Assembly: GCA_039111635.1 (NCBI GenBank)
Contig: JBCAQO010000006.1
Span: forward strand, 2,728,001 to 2,792,000
Origin: Heterobasidion occidentale
Lineage: Eukaryota > Basidiomycota > Agaricomycetes > Russulales > Bondarzewiaceae
Reading direction: 5' to 3'
Length of the DNA stretch: 64,000 nucleotides
In this document: piece after piece, positions 1 through 10,849 of the stretch
Layout: each line of letters begins with the position of its first letter
Position numbering within the stretch: the stretch's first letter is position 1
Program-made: the position numbers and the translations under genes
The notes under the pieces: generated by a model
Databases searched by the model: none
The model's input: the letters and a program-made list of their open reading frames with translations, nothing else
Told to the model about the DNA's origin: nothing

Positions 1-794
1 GGTAGACACACCGCTGCTTCTGTAGACGGTCCCATCGGCGTTGCGTGATGCAGGCCCAACACCTCGAGCACATGTAGAGCGAGGAACTAGATACATACGG
101 TTGTGAATATGTAGAATTCAAAGTGTTTAGCTTGTGTCCTGAGCAACAATCCAGTTTAGATTGCGCACCTTGTTTCTTATATGTCCTCGGGTATTCCTGC
201 AACATAGTGTGAAGGATGTTCAAGTTCCAAAAGCAAATTGGGAGTTCTATGAGGAAAGCAGTTTATCCGAGTATCGTAGATCATTAGCATTTCTCAAGTC
301 GTCAGAATCAAGAATTTACGCCTGGAGCCGAGCGGTCAGGTTATTGACTGGTTATTGCTGTTTATTGACGTTTGCTTACCTCGGGAAATGTCGGAGTAGG
401 TCGGCACGTCAAGTCGGCACATCATTCCCAGAAGGTTGGCGTCTCACCTCCGGCACAGACTTGCCACTGTGAAGGTGACTGCGCCGTGTACCAACATACT
501 ACGATGCCTAGAAAAGCTTCCAAGGAAGGTAAGAGCTCGCTCTCGACCTCTTACAAGAATCAGACATACGATGAACGGGCTCCGATGCTAGTGACGCCTG
601 AGTGCCCTACTCGCCTCCATTCGACAATCGAGTTTCCAATGGGAGCAGACAGATGCTGCACTCATGGTTCGTTTCTGGACGCTTGAGTCGCCCCACTCTA
701 CGCCGATATGCCGGATACGATATGCGTGACTGTGATTGTATGCGCCTCTTAAACCTTCACTCTAGCGACCACGAACCCAACTCAGTCAGGTATC
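1..794. other. Upstream flank without a recognised gene
   Basis: I see no protein-like reading frame here. The short open frames have no conserved motif. The last 200-300 bases presumably hold the promoter and 5' UTR of the reductase gene that starts at 795, but I find no clear TATA box. Confidence 0.4.
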
Positions 795-3700
795 ATGTCG
801 TCTGCCGGATCCTACCACACCCTTCAAGCCGTCAACTCCGTTTCTTTTCAAATCTCTCAAGAATTCTTAGCATGCCAGACTCCTCTCCCTGTCCTTTGGG
901 ACTTCCATTTAGACCATTCACCTGACCATCCATTGTTTGTCTTCGAGCGCTCATCTGGCTGTATCGAGAACATTTCTTGGTCTACGGGTGTGCAAGCGAT
1001 GCACCGTGCGTCGCGTTCACTCAAAAAGGCGGTACCTGATGCATTTGATTCTGGGAAACCCCACAGACCCGTCATTGGGATACTTGCCTTCAAAGGTATG
1101 CTGCTCGTCATTCTAATTGAGATTCATCATCTAAATTGTTCTTCTTTCGAAGATATCCCTACGTCTTGGGCCTTGATCACTGGTGTCATGCGCCTGGGAG
1201 CGACAGCTTTTCTTATATCACCTCGAAATTCCGCTGTCGCGGTGGCGAATATGTTGAAAGGAGCTAATTGCTACGTCGTGATAATGAACACCGATACAGT
1301 CATCTCTGATCTGGTCCATGGCGCCTCTGCTCTGCTCGAAAAGAAACACGAGCTCACCCTCGTAGAGGCTCCATCGTTTCAGGAGCTCTATCTGGCGGAC
1401 GCCGCTTCCTTCAAGCGCCTCCCGCCGTGTCAAGGGATCGAGATGGAAGTGCCTGCGCTCATCCTACATTCCTCTGGTATGGAATCCATACACTCATTAT
1501 AGGTGCTTGGCTGATATTTCGAACAGGGTCCACCTCTTTCCCAAAATTGGTCATCTCATCCCATAGGACTTTAGTCAACTGGAGTCTGATTCCGTGTGAG
1601 TCATCTGCGATTTTGCATACGGATCATTTGAAGCTACATAGGGTAATCGCTCTCTATTATCGATACAGATTTCGGCGACAAGGATCTATGCGGATATGTC
1701 TGTGGCGCCAACTCGCTCCCTGTATACCGTCAGTGCTCTTTTAATTTTTCTCAAAGATCGTCTTCCAACTTTGGGGTTTTTCCTAGACAGCATGGGCTTG
1801 ACTATGTATCTCATGCTCCCAGTGCGTTATTGTTATCTGGTTTCGACTCTCATATTTTATCTAAGTTACTTTGCTCACGTCACCAACTCTTCAGAGTGCC
1901 GCAGGGCAAGTCAGCGTCATTTACAGCCCATATGATACACCGAGCCATCCTGCGGCAGACACTGTCCTCTCAACATCACTCGCGTGCTCAGCAAACTATA
2001 TATATACTGTTCCGACCATCATAACGGTATGTGTTTACTCTGAACTAGCTGGTCATGGTGTGACTTTCATCATACAGGAATGGGCTCGGGCGAAAGAGAG
2101 TGTAGATTTACTACGAAGTTTCGACCTCATTGTAAGTTTCTCTATTGAACGTGACGACGAATATGATGATCAGCCACTGATTTCTTGGGATCCTTACCTA
2201 GCTTTTTGCCGGGGGGCCATTAAAATCGCATATAGGTAATGCCTTACGGCTCATGGCGTGAGACTGTGCAGCATGTATGGAACGTGAGTGTTAATAATTT
2301 ATTTATGTTCCCTATATAATGGTGAATTTCATCCAGAACGGAGTGTGGAGCTGCGGGTCGGGTTATTTTTGGTAGAAGCAATAATTTTTTGATCCTGGTT
2401 CACGCATATGCTGACGTTTGTTCCTGTTTTCGAGATGGGGATGTAGAAGATTGGGAATACATACGAGTGAGTAAGATTGTAGATCACATAAGTTAAACTT
2501 GATACTGAACAACGCACAGGCCACTCGCCAAACGAGCATTCATGGGAGCTCCAGCCCGGAGACGATCATTTGTACGAGGCAGTCGTTCTGGTACGTCTAT
2601 GAATCATGTATGTCAAGGGCGAACTAATTTTCATCCAGGAATCGCCTTACAAGCTTCTTGCCGAAACGAACACCGTCATTTCTGGCAGACGGGGATTCGC
2701 CACTAGAGATTTATTTGAAAAACACCCGAGAAAGGAGGGGTTATGGAGGTTATGTGGACGTGCGGATGATCAGATTATGCATTCCACAGGCGAAAAGGCG
2801 AGTCTTCTGCATCAGTATAGCATACATCCGACATCCTTATATTTACTTCTTATATCTTCAGACGAATCCAGGACCAATTGGTATGCCTTCCCAGTTGTCA
2901 GATCGTCCTCGTGCTTGAATACGAGATGGTTCCTATTATTTTTCAGAATCGATCTTAACACGACACCCATCAATCTCACACGCTCTTGTGTTTGGTCGGG
3001 GCCAATTTCATGTTGGTGTCCTCATTGAACCCAGTCCATCGGCAATTATGGACATGGCGAATGGTCAAAGTGGCCAGAATTTTATAGAGCTAATTTGGTG
3101 AGGTTCACGAGGTTATGCGTAGTATTCATCTGAAAGAACGCCATCGTTTGTCCTGGTTGCACAAGGTCGGCCATACAGGAGGCCAATAATTTTGCTCCAA
3201 AGCATTCTAGAATCTTCAAAGAAGTGATAGCCCACTTTTTCATCCGGGTTCACCGCGCTGCAGCTCATTCTCTTCTTTTAAAAAGATGCTCGTTATTGCA
3301 AGTCCTGCGAAACCTTTTGCTTTAACGGCTAAGCGGACAATGCGGCGAAACGTGATCCTTGACGACTACGCGGACGAAATCACGGCGGCGTACCGCTCTA
3401 TGAAGAATGCTGACAATTCTTCCATTCACGTAAACCCTCCAAGCTCTTGGGATTTCCCTCAGACCCTCCCGTTCATCCGGTCCGTCATAGCCTCAGTATT
3501 GAGTGAAGGGACATCTGTTGGAGATGATAATGACTTATTTCAGCATGGCCTTGATAGGTGAGATGCGCTGTTCTGCCTTATCATTCTATGCCGTCGTGGG
3601 TCATTGATCTTGAGGTTATGGCGCTAAATCTGTTTTCAGTCTCCAGGCAATGGTGATCACCAATGAGATTCTACGAGCATTCAGAAATACAGCTACCAAT

Positions 3701-5223
3701 ACGACACGCCTTCAAATAACTTTGTCCATGCGCATCCTACCATATCCGCTCTTGCACGTTTTGTGACGTCCTGCTCTGGGTTGGGACCTGTGGATACTTC
3801 TTCCGACCTCATGGAAAAGAAAGCAGAGGAGTTACAGGAGGCTGTAGCCAAGCTTACTGCTTCATTCTCGGCACATAGTCCTCGCATTGGAGCACAGAAG
3901 CCAACAGGCGAAACGGTCTTAGTGACTGGGACTACAGGTAGCCTCGGCACTCAACTGCTTGCTCAGCTAATCAGGATGCCTACTGTTACCCGCGTATATG
4001 CGCTCAATCGAGGAGAACCGGAGGAGACGAGGCGGAGACAGGAAAACGCATTTGAGCGGCAGGCGATCTCCAGCAGTGTGGCCCGTTCGACCAAGGTCGT
4101 TTATCTTCAAGGCGATATAACATCGTCCGCTCTTGGTCTAGGTCTGAAAACGCGAGATGAAGTCCTGGATACGTTGACAACGATCGTTCATAATGGTGAA
4201 CCTATATAACCTTGCTCAGTTGGCGAGTGTTGATGCCGATAGTATCTTGATTTACCAGCATGGATGGTCAACTTTAACATGCCATTTGCCGCGTACTTGC
4301 CCCTCATAGAGGGTGTGCGCGAGGTGGTTGAGCTCGCATTGGCTTCGCCCTTGGCTGAACCCCCACGCGTTGTACTCGTTAGCTCTGTGTCCGCTGTTCG
4401 AGGTAAGAGTGTTCAATATATATCAGTCGACCATTCAACCTTACAATGTCTCTCGCAAGGCTGGAATATGTCATCTCCTATCCCGGAACGGTTATAGTAG
4501 ATCCACGCATTGCAGTCGGGAATGGCTACGGAGAGTCAAAGTGGGCCGCGGAGCGCATCATGTCTGACGTGCGGAGGACGACAGTTCTGAAGACGGTGAT
4601 TGCTCGCGTAGGGCAACTCTGCGGAACAACCACAAATGGATGTTGGAATGCAAACGAGTGGTTTCCTTTGATTGTGCGCTCCGCTGATGCATTGCATAGT
4701 CTCCCAGAGAGAGATGAGGTGAGTATTCCAGTCGAGTTTTGAACCCATTGGACACGTCGTGATTGAGAGTATAGTAGTCTCGTGGCTTCCAGTGGACACG
4801 GCCGCATCTGCTATTCTCGACCTGCGGCATGTACCGGACGACATGGAGTGCGTACATATCATGCATCCTCGTCCAATTCCATGGTCGTCAATCATAACCC
4901 CGCTTGCCAAAGCACTCGATGTGCCCATTTTGCCATATTTCGAGTGGCTACAATCGTTGCAGGTTACATCTCGCAGCACTTCTCGCAGCATGACAACCCC
5001 GGCAGTATTACTGGCCAACTATTTTGCATCCTTGGAGAAAAAGGATAGACCAGGACAGACGGAAGGAGGGGCAAGGGAGCAAGTTGGTCGGAACATGCAT
5101 GTGTTCTCAGTGGAACGCGGACAAAAGATGTCGAGAACCTTAGGTGATCCCACGCTCGCACCTTTGGGTACACAAGATGCGGAGAAATGGTTGAAATTTT
5201 GGAAACAGGGCGGATTCCTATGA
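795..5223 (+). pseudogene. NRPS-like adenylate-forming reductase (A-T-R), with three apparent frame breaks
   Basis: Enzymes of this build activate a carboxylic acid with ATP, load it on a phosphopantetheine carrier and release it with NADPH as aldehyde or alcohol; the substrate here is unknown. About 19 exons can be followed. The adenylation domain has HSSGSTSFPK across the 1477-1526 intron, SLPVYHSMGL (1669-1821), YGTTECG (about 2275-2348) and DDQIMHSTGEK (ending 2797). The carrier domain has the DSLQA serine motif across the 3558-3639 intron. The reductase domain has the NAD-binding TGTTGSLG (about 3928) and a YxxxK-type GYGESKW (about 4525). The protein ends KFWKQGGFL. The start at 795 precedes the family's usual N-terminal helix region. 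Intron 2798-2861 is GC-AG. Reading the conserved motifs needs a one-base correction near 2243, 3710 and 4488. It is therefore either a decaying gene or affected by indel errors. Confidence 0.85.
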
Positions 5224-5653
5224 TTGAGGGCAACCGGAGGCTTAGTGGGTATCGTCGACTCGAAGAATAAGGTAAGTGATCAGCTAGCATTGATTTCGAC
5301 ACACTTATGTATGTTCTCTCACCAACTTTCTGCTACACAACCAGAGCTTGCTTTCATCGGATTGTCGTCTGGATCGGTGCTCTGTCAATGGCTACGCTGG
5401 GGGAACTGTACGCTGAATGCTGCATGCCTGGATTTTGTTTGGAGACAGATCAAATGGTGTAGTGAATTCATGATTGGCTCAGGCCGCCGGCTGGAGATCC
5501 GCATGGTCTTCTGCTGCTTTAATCCACATAATCGAGAACAGTTTAGAATAGCAAGTAGTGCGCATTATGATACATATGGATGCAGCTGAAAAGACTTCCA
5601 TGCCTGAGTAAACAACAGGGACAACACAGAGACACTGCTTACCTGCGGATACG
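5224..5653. other. Intergenic, convergent 3' ends
   Basis: This stretch lies between the stop of the reductase gene (plus) and the stop of DAD4 (minus), so it should hold both 3' UTRs. No conserved coding sequence is visible. Confidence 0.4.
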
Positions 5654-6044
5654 TCACGATGTGCTCGTCGAGCCGCCCTCTCGTGTCGCCTCCAAATTAT
5701 ACTGCACATTCTTGCGATATTTACCAGCCAGATCCGCAGCCGTCTTCACGTAGGCATTTGCTCGGAGAACTTCCTGAAAGGATAGTCCGTGATGGGATAA
5801 TGAAGGCAGATGAGCAACAATCATGCTCGCTTCGTGAGACGAACAAGTGGACGGACTCGCCTCGACGCAGTGATTGAGTTCGAGGATCAGCTCACACTTA
5901 TCCTGCTCACAGGATCGCAACAGTCACAGCGAAAAGTGTCGTGAATGCCGATGAAACACATCATATATGTGGTGCGCGCCTCACCGCGTTCTTTACAATG
6001 CGCTCGAGCAGGATCGCCTGTCGCTCTGCATGCGGGTTCTCCAT
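5654..6044 (-). CDS. DAD4: DASH complex subunit Dad4
   Basis: Three exons, 6044-5985, 5902-5861 and 5773-5654, give a 73-residue protein; yeast Dad4 has 72. It begins MENPHAERQAILLERIVKNA, continues DKCELILELNHCVE and ends with EVLRANAYVKTAADLAGKYR followed by KNVQYNLEAT, the conserved Dad4 C-terminal signature. Dad4 is a small helical subunit of the DASH/Dam1 ring that couples kinetochores to spindle microtubules. The first intron is GT-AG. The second (5860-5774, 87 bp) starts GCGAGT and ends TTTCAG, so it is a GC-AG intron. It keeps frame if retained, but retention would insert 29 residues into a very size-constrained protein. The start ATG is the first one before the conserved block. The frame is clean, unlike the neighbouring genes. 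Confidence 0.9.
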
Positions 6045-6471
6045 TGTGTCGCAACCAGAGGGGAATCTCCTTCAATGTTATTCTCGCAGACTAATAGACT
6101 TGGACTTGAAAGATGCAGTGGTCGTTGCCGGACGCTGCTGGACGATGGATGCACAAGCTTCGGGGAGTCTTCGAGGCTGTTGCGCAGCTCTGCAGAGGGA
6201 CGTCGTCACGGCTAATTCCGAAAGGCGGCCATTTGCTGGTTATTTTTTCTTTCTGTTCTGTTGTTCCTGTTCGAGCATCTATAACACGTACAGCGTAAAG
6301 CAAAGCGATTGAACGTTCCAACCGTCACCTCCTTCTCCCTCCCTTTCTTGTCACTAGTGAGTGGGACAAAAAGAACGCGCCAGGTCAAAGTTGAAAGCAC
6401 ACCGCTCTGGCTAGGAACAAACTGCAGCATTTCGAAGTGCTCCCCCTGTTCCCTGTTATTTTCCTAATATC
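6045..6471. promoter_or_regulatory. Divergent intergenic region between DAD4 and the deaminase-like gene
   Basis: These 427 bases separate two divergent starts, the DAD4 ATG at 6044 (minus) and the ATG at 6472 (plus). The region should hold both promoters. No canonical TATA box or known operator is evident. Confidence 0.35.
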
Positions 6472-8332
6472 ATGACATCTACGGCTATCACTCCAGAATC
6501 CATCTTGCCTGCTGTTCTTAGCCAGCTGGCCCCTTCAGGATCTACTCGCCTGAACCATCTCCTCCGGGATGCTCGCAACGATTTTTCATTTCAAGCTAGA
6601 ACTCCAAGCGCGTCGCATCTCTCCTTGACGCAATTGCCTCAATCAACGTGGAAAATCCCAAGGGCGATGTTGTTGCTGTTGCTCTTGACAGCGGTGAGGA
6701 CTCGTCGATTTTCATCGCGTCTGACGCCGGCGTGTCTACACAACTCATTGCCCATCTTACACTCGTCTGGGCCTTGCTCTGCCAGACAGCAATGCAGTCC
6801 CAGCCGATAAGCAATCGCCTATCCAGGTCGACAAGATTTTCTACGACAAAAACATCATCAAACTTGAAGAACAACTGACCATCCAGGTCTACCGGTTTTC
6901 TTGGCGCAAGTTTCATGCTCGTTTTGGAAGCGGGCGGACGTGTTCATCCATAGCAACTCTTGCCATGCAGTGGTACTCTGACCAACCAGGGATGGTGGGG
7001 TACACAGCACTGCCGCATTCTTCTTCGGTTTTTCGAAATCCTTCGCAAGCGCATCGTTCTTTCCTGCCCAGGCGACACAGAGCTTCTTCTCATCCATGAG
7101 ATTTTCATTACCCTGTTGAGGAGACTGGAACCGCTCCTGAGCGCCGAACCTTCCTACTTGGACACCATTCAGGGGTGCATTGGTGCGTCTGTATTTTCTG
7201 CTTTTTATTATTATTATTATCATTCAATTGCTTTACGTCTAGTCGCGGCGCGCCGCATGTCTAGACGAGTAACTTTCTACTTTTAACTTGCGCATCCGTT
7301 CTTTTGTTTGTGTACTGATGACTCCTGCATAGACAATCATACAGGTCTCAACACCTTCATTCCTGTACGACGCTACCTCGAAAAGGTCCTCTCGTTCACG
7401 CGTTCTGGATATGCATTATTTCTGGCGGCTCATTCTCGAAAGCTCAAGTCATTCCTCTTGAAACCTCTCAAGATCGTTTCCATACCGCCTTGCGAGGACA
7501 GGGAGTATCGTGCCGATTTTTACCACCCTGCCTTTCGCAAATTTTGTGAGGACCAGAGCGACGTGATGCAAAAAATTGAAGGAGATCTGCGCCAGCAGAC
7601 AATTCCTACAGAGTTCTCGAGCTCTCAGACGACCTTCGTGACATGGTGCTGGACAAGGAGTGGGAAAGGAGGATGGTCACGCCGTTAGGGGCTGCGTTGC
7701 AGAAGGAGAAGAACTCTTCTATCAAGGCGGACAAACACGGGTTATCTGGACGCGCACGCGTCCACTGTAAGTGCTTGCTCGTCGAGTATTTCGACAAGAA
7801 CAGGGCATCTCTGCGACCATACGACTATATCGGATCATCCAAGCTCTTGTGTTATGGCTGCCACAGCTACTTACGTGCGTACAACGTGACCCACCTCAGC
7901 AGGAAATTCTACGCCAGGGGCACGCATGGAAAGGTCTATATCCCATGGGTGCCACCCACTCTCGAAGACGGATGTGAGAACGACGTGCGCGTGCGCATAT
8001 GTAAAGATATGCTATATGACTTGGATTTTGTGTGGTCGTCATCTCAGCAGAGGATGTCTGACAGCACGGATGCCTCTGGATCCGGGAATATGGTACGAAA
8101 TTCAACACTGTGGAACACAGAAGACGAGATGATCGGTGAGCGATTTGTTTGCATCTCAAGTATGGCGCATCTGACGACTGAATTGTCTGTTCAGATGAAA
8201 TGGAATCATCGCCATAGAGAGCCGCTTACATGCCTTTTTGACATGCGCATGCAGTATTCTCCGTCTATGAATGTACATCATCACCTCTCAAATACAGGGA
8301 ACTGTTGCTTTGCCCCACCCCGTCCATCTTAG
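6472..8332 (+). pseudogene. OTT_1508-like deaminase-family gene, frame-broken copy
   Basis: The gene starts at ATG 6472 (MTSTAITPESILPAVLSQL) and continues through about 7800 in several frames. The diagnostic C-terminal part is at 7740-8130: VHCKCLLVEYFDKN, then YIGSSKLLCYGCHSYLRAYN, then FYARGTHGKVYIPW. This resembles the H-x-E ... G-x-SK-xx-C-xx-C pattern of OTT_1508-like deaminases, a zinc-dependent deaminase-fold family found in fungi; catalytic activity in fungi is not established. In this copy the position expected to be the catalytic Glu reads Lys (HCK). Frame changes are needed near 6600, 6790 and 7618. The one at 7618 is shown by the paralogous remnant at 31200-31250, which has one extra base giving FSKLSDN. 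An intron probably lies at about 7183-7331. The gene is most likely inactive. Confidence 0.6.
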
Positions 8333-8837
8333 CCACTCTCTGAGCCGTGCAATTTGAGCCGCGCAATTGTCAAATTCAGCAATCTTTAAATTCAGGCATG
8401 CTCTACACGACAATATTTCGGTGAACGCGTATCGTTTGTTAAGCCACCTATGCTGACGAGGTCTCTTTGTTCCATACTCTTCTATTACTCCCCACCTTTA
8501 CAAAATAGCCCCTTGCAGCTCTGTGAAGCTGTTCGGCGCGACTCATGTTCTCTCGAAGCATCGACTTTGAATCGCCAAAGAAAATCTAAATTTTAGTGCG
8601 TCGGCAGTCCGCTGCTAGGTCTCGCTAGGTACATATCCCCAAATGAGGTAACACGTCAGGACACCCGGGATTCACAACAGTTTGCGTCCCTCATCGATCT
8701 ATCCGCGCATCTGTAGGCAAGCCACCAAGTCATGTGGTTGACCACGACGTATTTCTGAGGAGGCACTGTGAGCGCTCTTTCAAACACACGACCACCTTCT
8801 CTGCCTTTTCCAGAATTACACATCTCTTCTTATAACA
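8333..8837. other. Intergenic, no gene seen
   Basis: This is AT-richer sequence between the deaminase-like pseudogene and the F-box gene. There is no conserved frame. It likely holds the F-box gene promoter; a CA-rich segment immediately precedes the ATG at 8838. Confidence 0.4.
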
Positions 8838-10849
8838 ATGCCTCTTCCCTTACATTCTAATCCTTCCCAACACATCACCGAGAAGATCTGGAATCGACTC
8901 GTTCAGAGATCTTCAGCTGGGCTGAAAATTGTGGAGGGATCCGAGCCCCATGCCACAACTGTGCAGCTCTTCCCAATTCTCCGGAGCTTATTTATGAGGC
9001 ATGTTTGCGTGTTCATCTAACGAACAATTCGTCTTACACACCGTTTCGTCACCAGATTCTCTGGGACCTTGGCCCCAATGACCTATTGAGTCTATCGCGA
9101 ACCAACAAGTCATTTCGCGCCTTGCTTTTGGACCACTCATGCGACGTGTACTGGACAGCGGCACTTGCAGCCTATCCTTCCCTTCCGATCGTCCTCCAGA
9201 CATGACTCGCCTTAGCTACGCCAGCCTCGTGTTCGAGACATATTGTCATGTATGTGGATCTACAGCGACGACCTTACACGGTCGATCGGTACTGACTCCT
9301 TTATAGAACTGCTTGTCAGATGAAGTTTGCCAAGTATACTGGATTCTGCTTTCCCGCTTGTGCAAAGGCTGTTTGAAGACGCTGTAGGTGTTGATTTACT
9401 GTATCACTCACACTCACCGACTCAAACTGATTTTCCCAACTGAAGTTTCCCTAAAGGTATCAACGAGGCATCCTTCAAGAAAGGAGGACCTTACCATCTC
9501 GAGGATGCGGATTGGAAGTCTCGCTGGCGAGCATTCTCTCACAGAGAGGCAAGGTTTGCCTCAGCAAGTGGTCCAGACTCTCATCGTTGAATCAAGACCG
9601 CCATGTGGAGATGAATGAAGAAGTACGTTGTCATACCAACCTCATATAGGATTCCGCTCAAATGTCAATGTAGCACTCCAAATGGTTCAGAAGCCATTTT
9701 TGGGATAAAGAATATCAACGCAAGCGTGAGATAGCAAGGAGGAAGAATAAAATACGACATCAAAAGTTTGAGAGGCGAGTGAAATCAGTTTAGTTGGTTC
9801 CCTGTTCAGACAACCCATTCTTAATGTAGCATCGTGACCTACTTGGAGGACATGGGCTATAAACAGCTGGATGTCTATCCATTTATCCATCGGTATTCGG
9901 AGTACCAAGCCCTACATAGGTACGTTCGAGGAGTTAATGAAGGTAGGGCTCCTATCCAAAATTTTGCATTTTCAGCGTTGACACTCGTCCGTGCAGAATG
10001 GGATGATATCAAGCCAGACATAATCAAATTTGTGGAGGACTGCGCAGCGTTTATGGATCGCTTCACCCGACTGGAATCAATCTTGCGTGATATGGACACC
10101 GAACTTCCTGTGTGGCGGACCATAACTACGTCGACATTGCGCTCCTTCCTGAAGTCGAACAAGTGCTGAGCGTTCGCTACGACCAAGAGATATCTGAAGC
10201 CCAGTGGGCCAATCTCCGCCAAGTCATCCCAGCCGCCTTCCTTCGATGGCGCCACATCGTGGATGTCGAATTGGCCGATGAATTTCCTGTGCTGGCCCCT
10301 GTGTTTGAGGTATTTGAGACACTAGATCACCCTACAACTCTATTTAGGTGCCTCAAGTGTTCCAACTCGGAAACGTCGCGCGCTGTGGCCTACGCTGACC
10401 TGATCTCCCATGGCTGTTGCAACGAGCCTTTCGATTTCGACAGTACCTCTCGTCGATACCCACGTTCAGCTTCCAGCTATTACAATGCCGCAGTATTCCA
10501 CTTTCGGTATCATCCGTGGTCCTACGACCGTCTAGTATTCCACACGTGGGGATCGAGCCTGGTCAAGCGTAGCATGACTCTCTGGGGTGTGGATCCGTAC
10601 AAGGCATCGGGGGCTGAAAGCATGGACTTCTTGTTTGATTGTCTTACTTGCGACACAACAGAACCGATCCTGTCCATGGACTGGCGAACAATGGTGAGCA
10701 TTGAATCGACAAGATTTGGTAGGAGACCGAGCCTCATCGGTTTTTGCACAATACAGATAGACCATGTAAGTAACCATCCGCGCTACCATAGACTCAAAAC
10801 AGTGCCCCTACCGAGGTCGAATTCAGCCACGCACGCCAGCTCGGACTGA
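8838..10849 (+). pseudogene. F-box domain protein of a basidiomycete family, with frame breaks
   Basis: ATG 8838 opens exon 1, which ends PELIYE at 8998. After a 57-bp GC-AG intron (8999-9055) the F-box resumes as ILWDLGPNDLLSLSRTNKSF, the usual helix that binds Skp1 in SCF ubiquitin ligases. A cysteine pair motif follows across an intron at about 9249-9306 (YCH, then NCLSDEV...CKGC). Next come a basic KRKREIARRK stretch (about 9715) and the family helix block with AEWDDIKPDIIKFVED (about 9995). The C-terminal part (10112-10700) is in another frame and carries LLPEVEQVL and PAAFLRWRHIVD. One-base corrections are needed near 9180 and 10112. The exact 3' exons after 10690 are uncertain. The substrate is unknown. 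Confidence 0.6.

Noticed and set aside
161..925. Overlapping short open frames upstream of the reductase
   Set aside because: Their starts are arbitrary and they have no conserved residues. The reductase start at 795 explains the region.
6858..7223. Open minus-strand frame opposite the deaminase-like gene
   Set aside because: It has no motif, is antisense to exons matching the paralog at 31 kb, and shows only low-complexity Ile runs from an ATT repeat.
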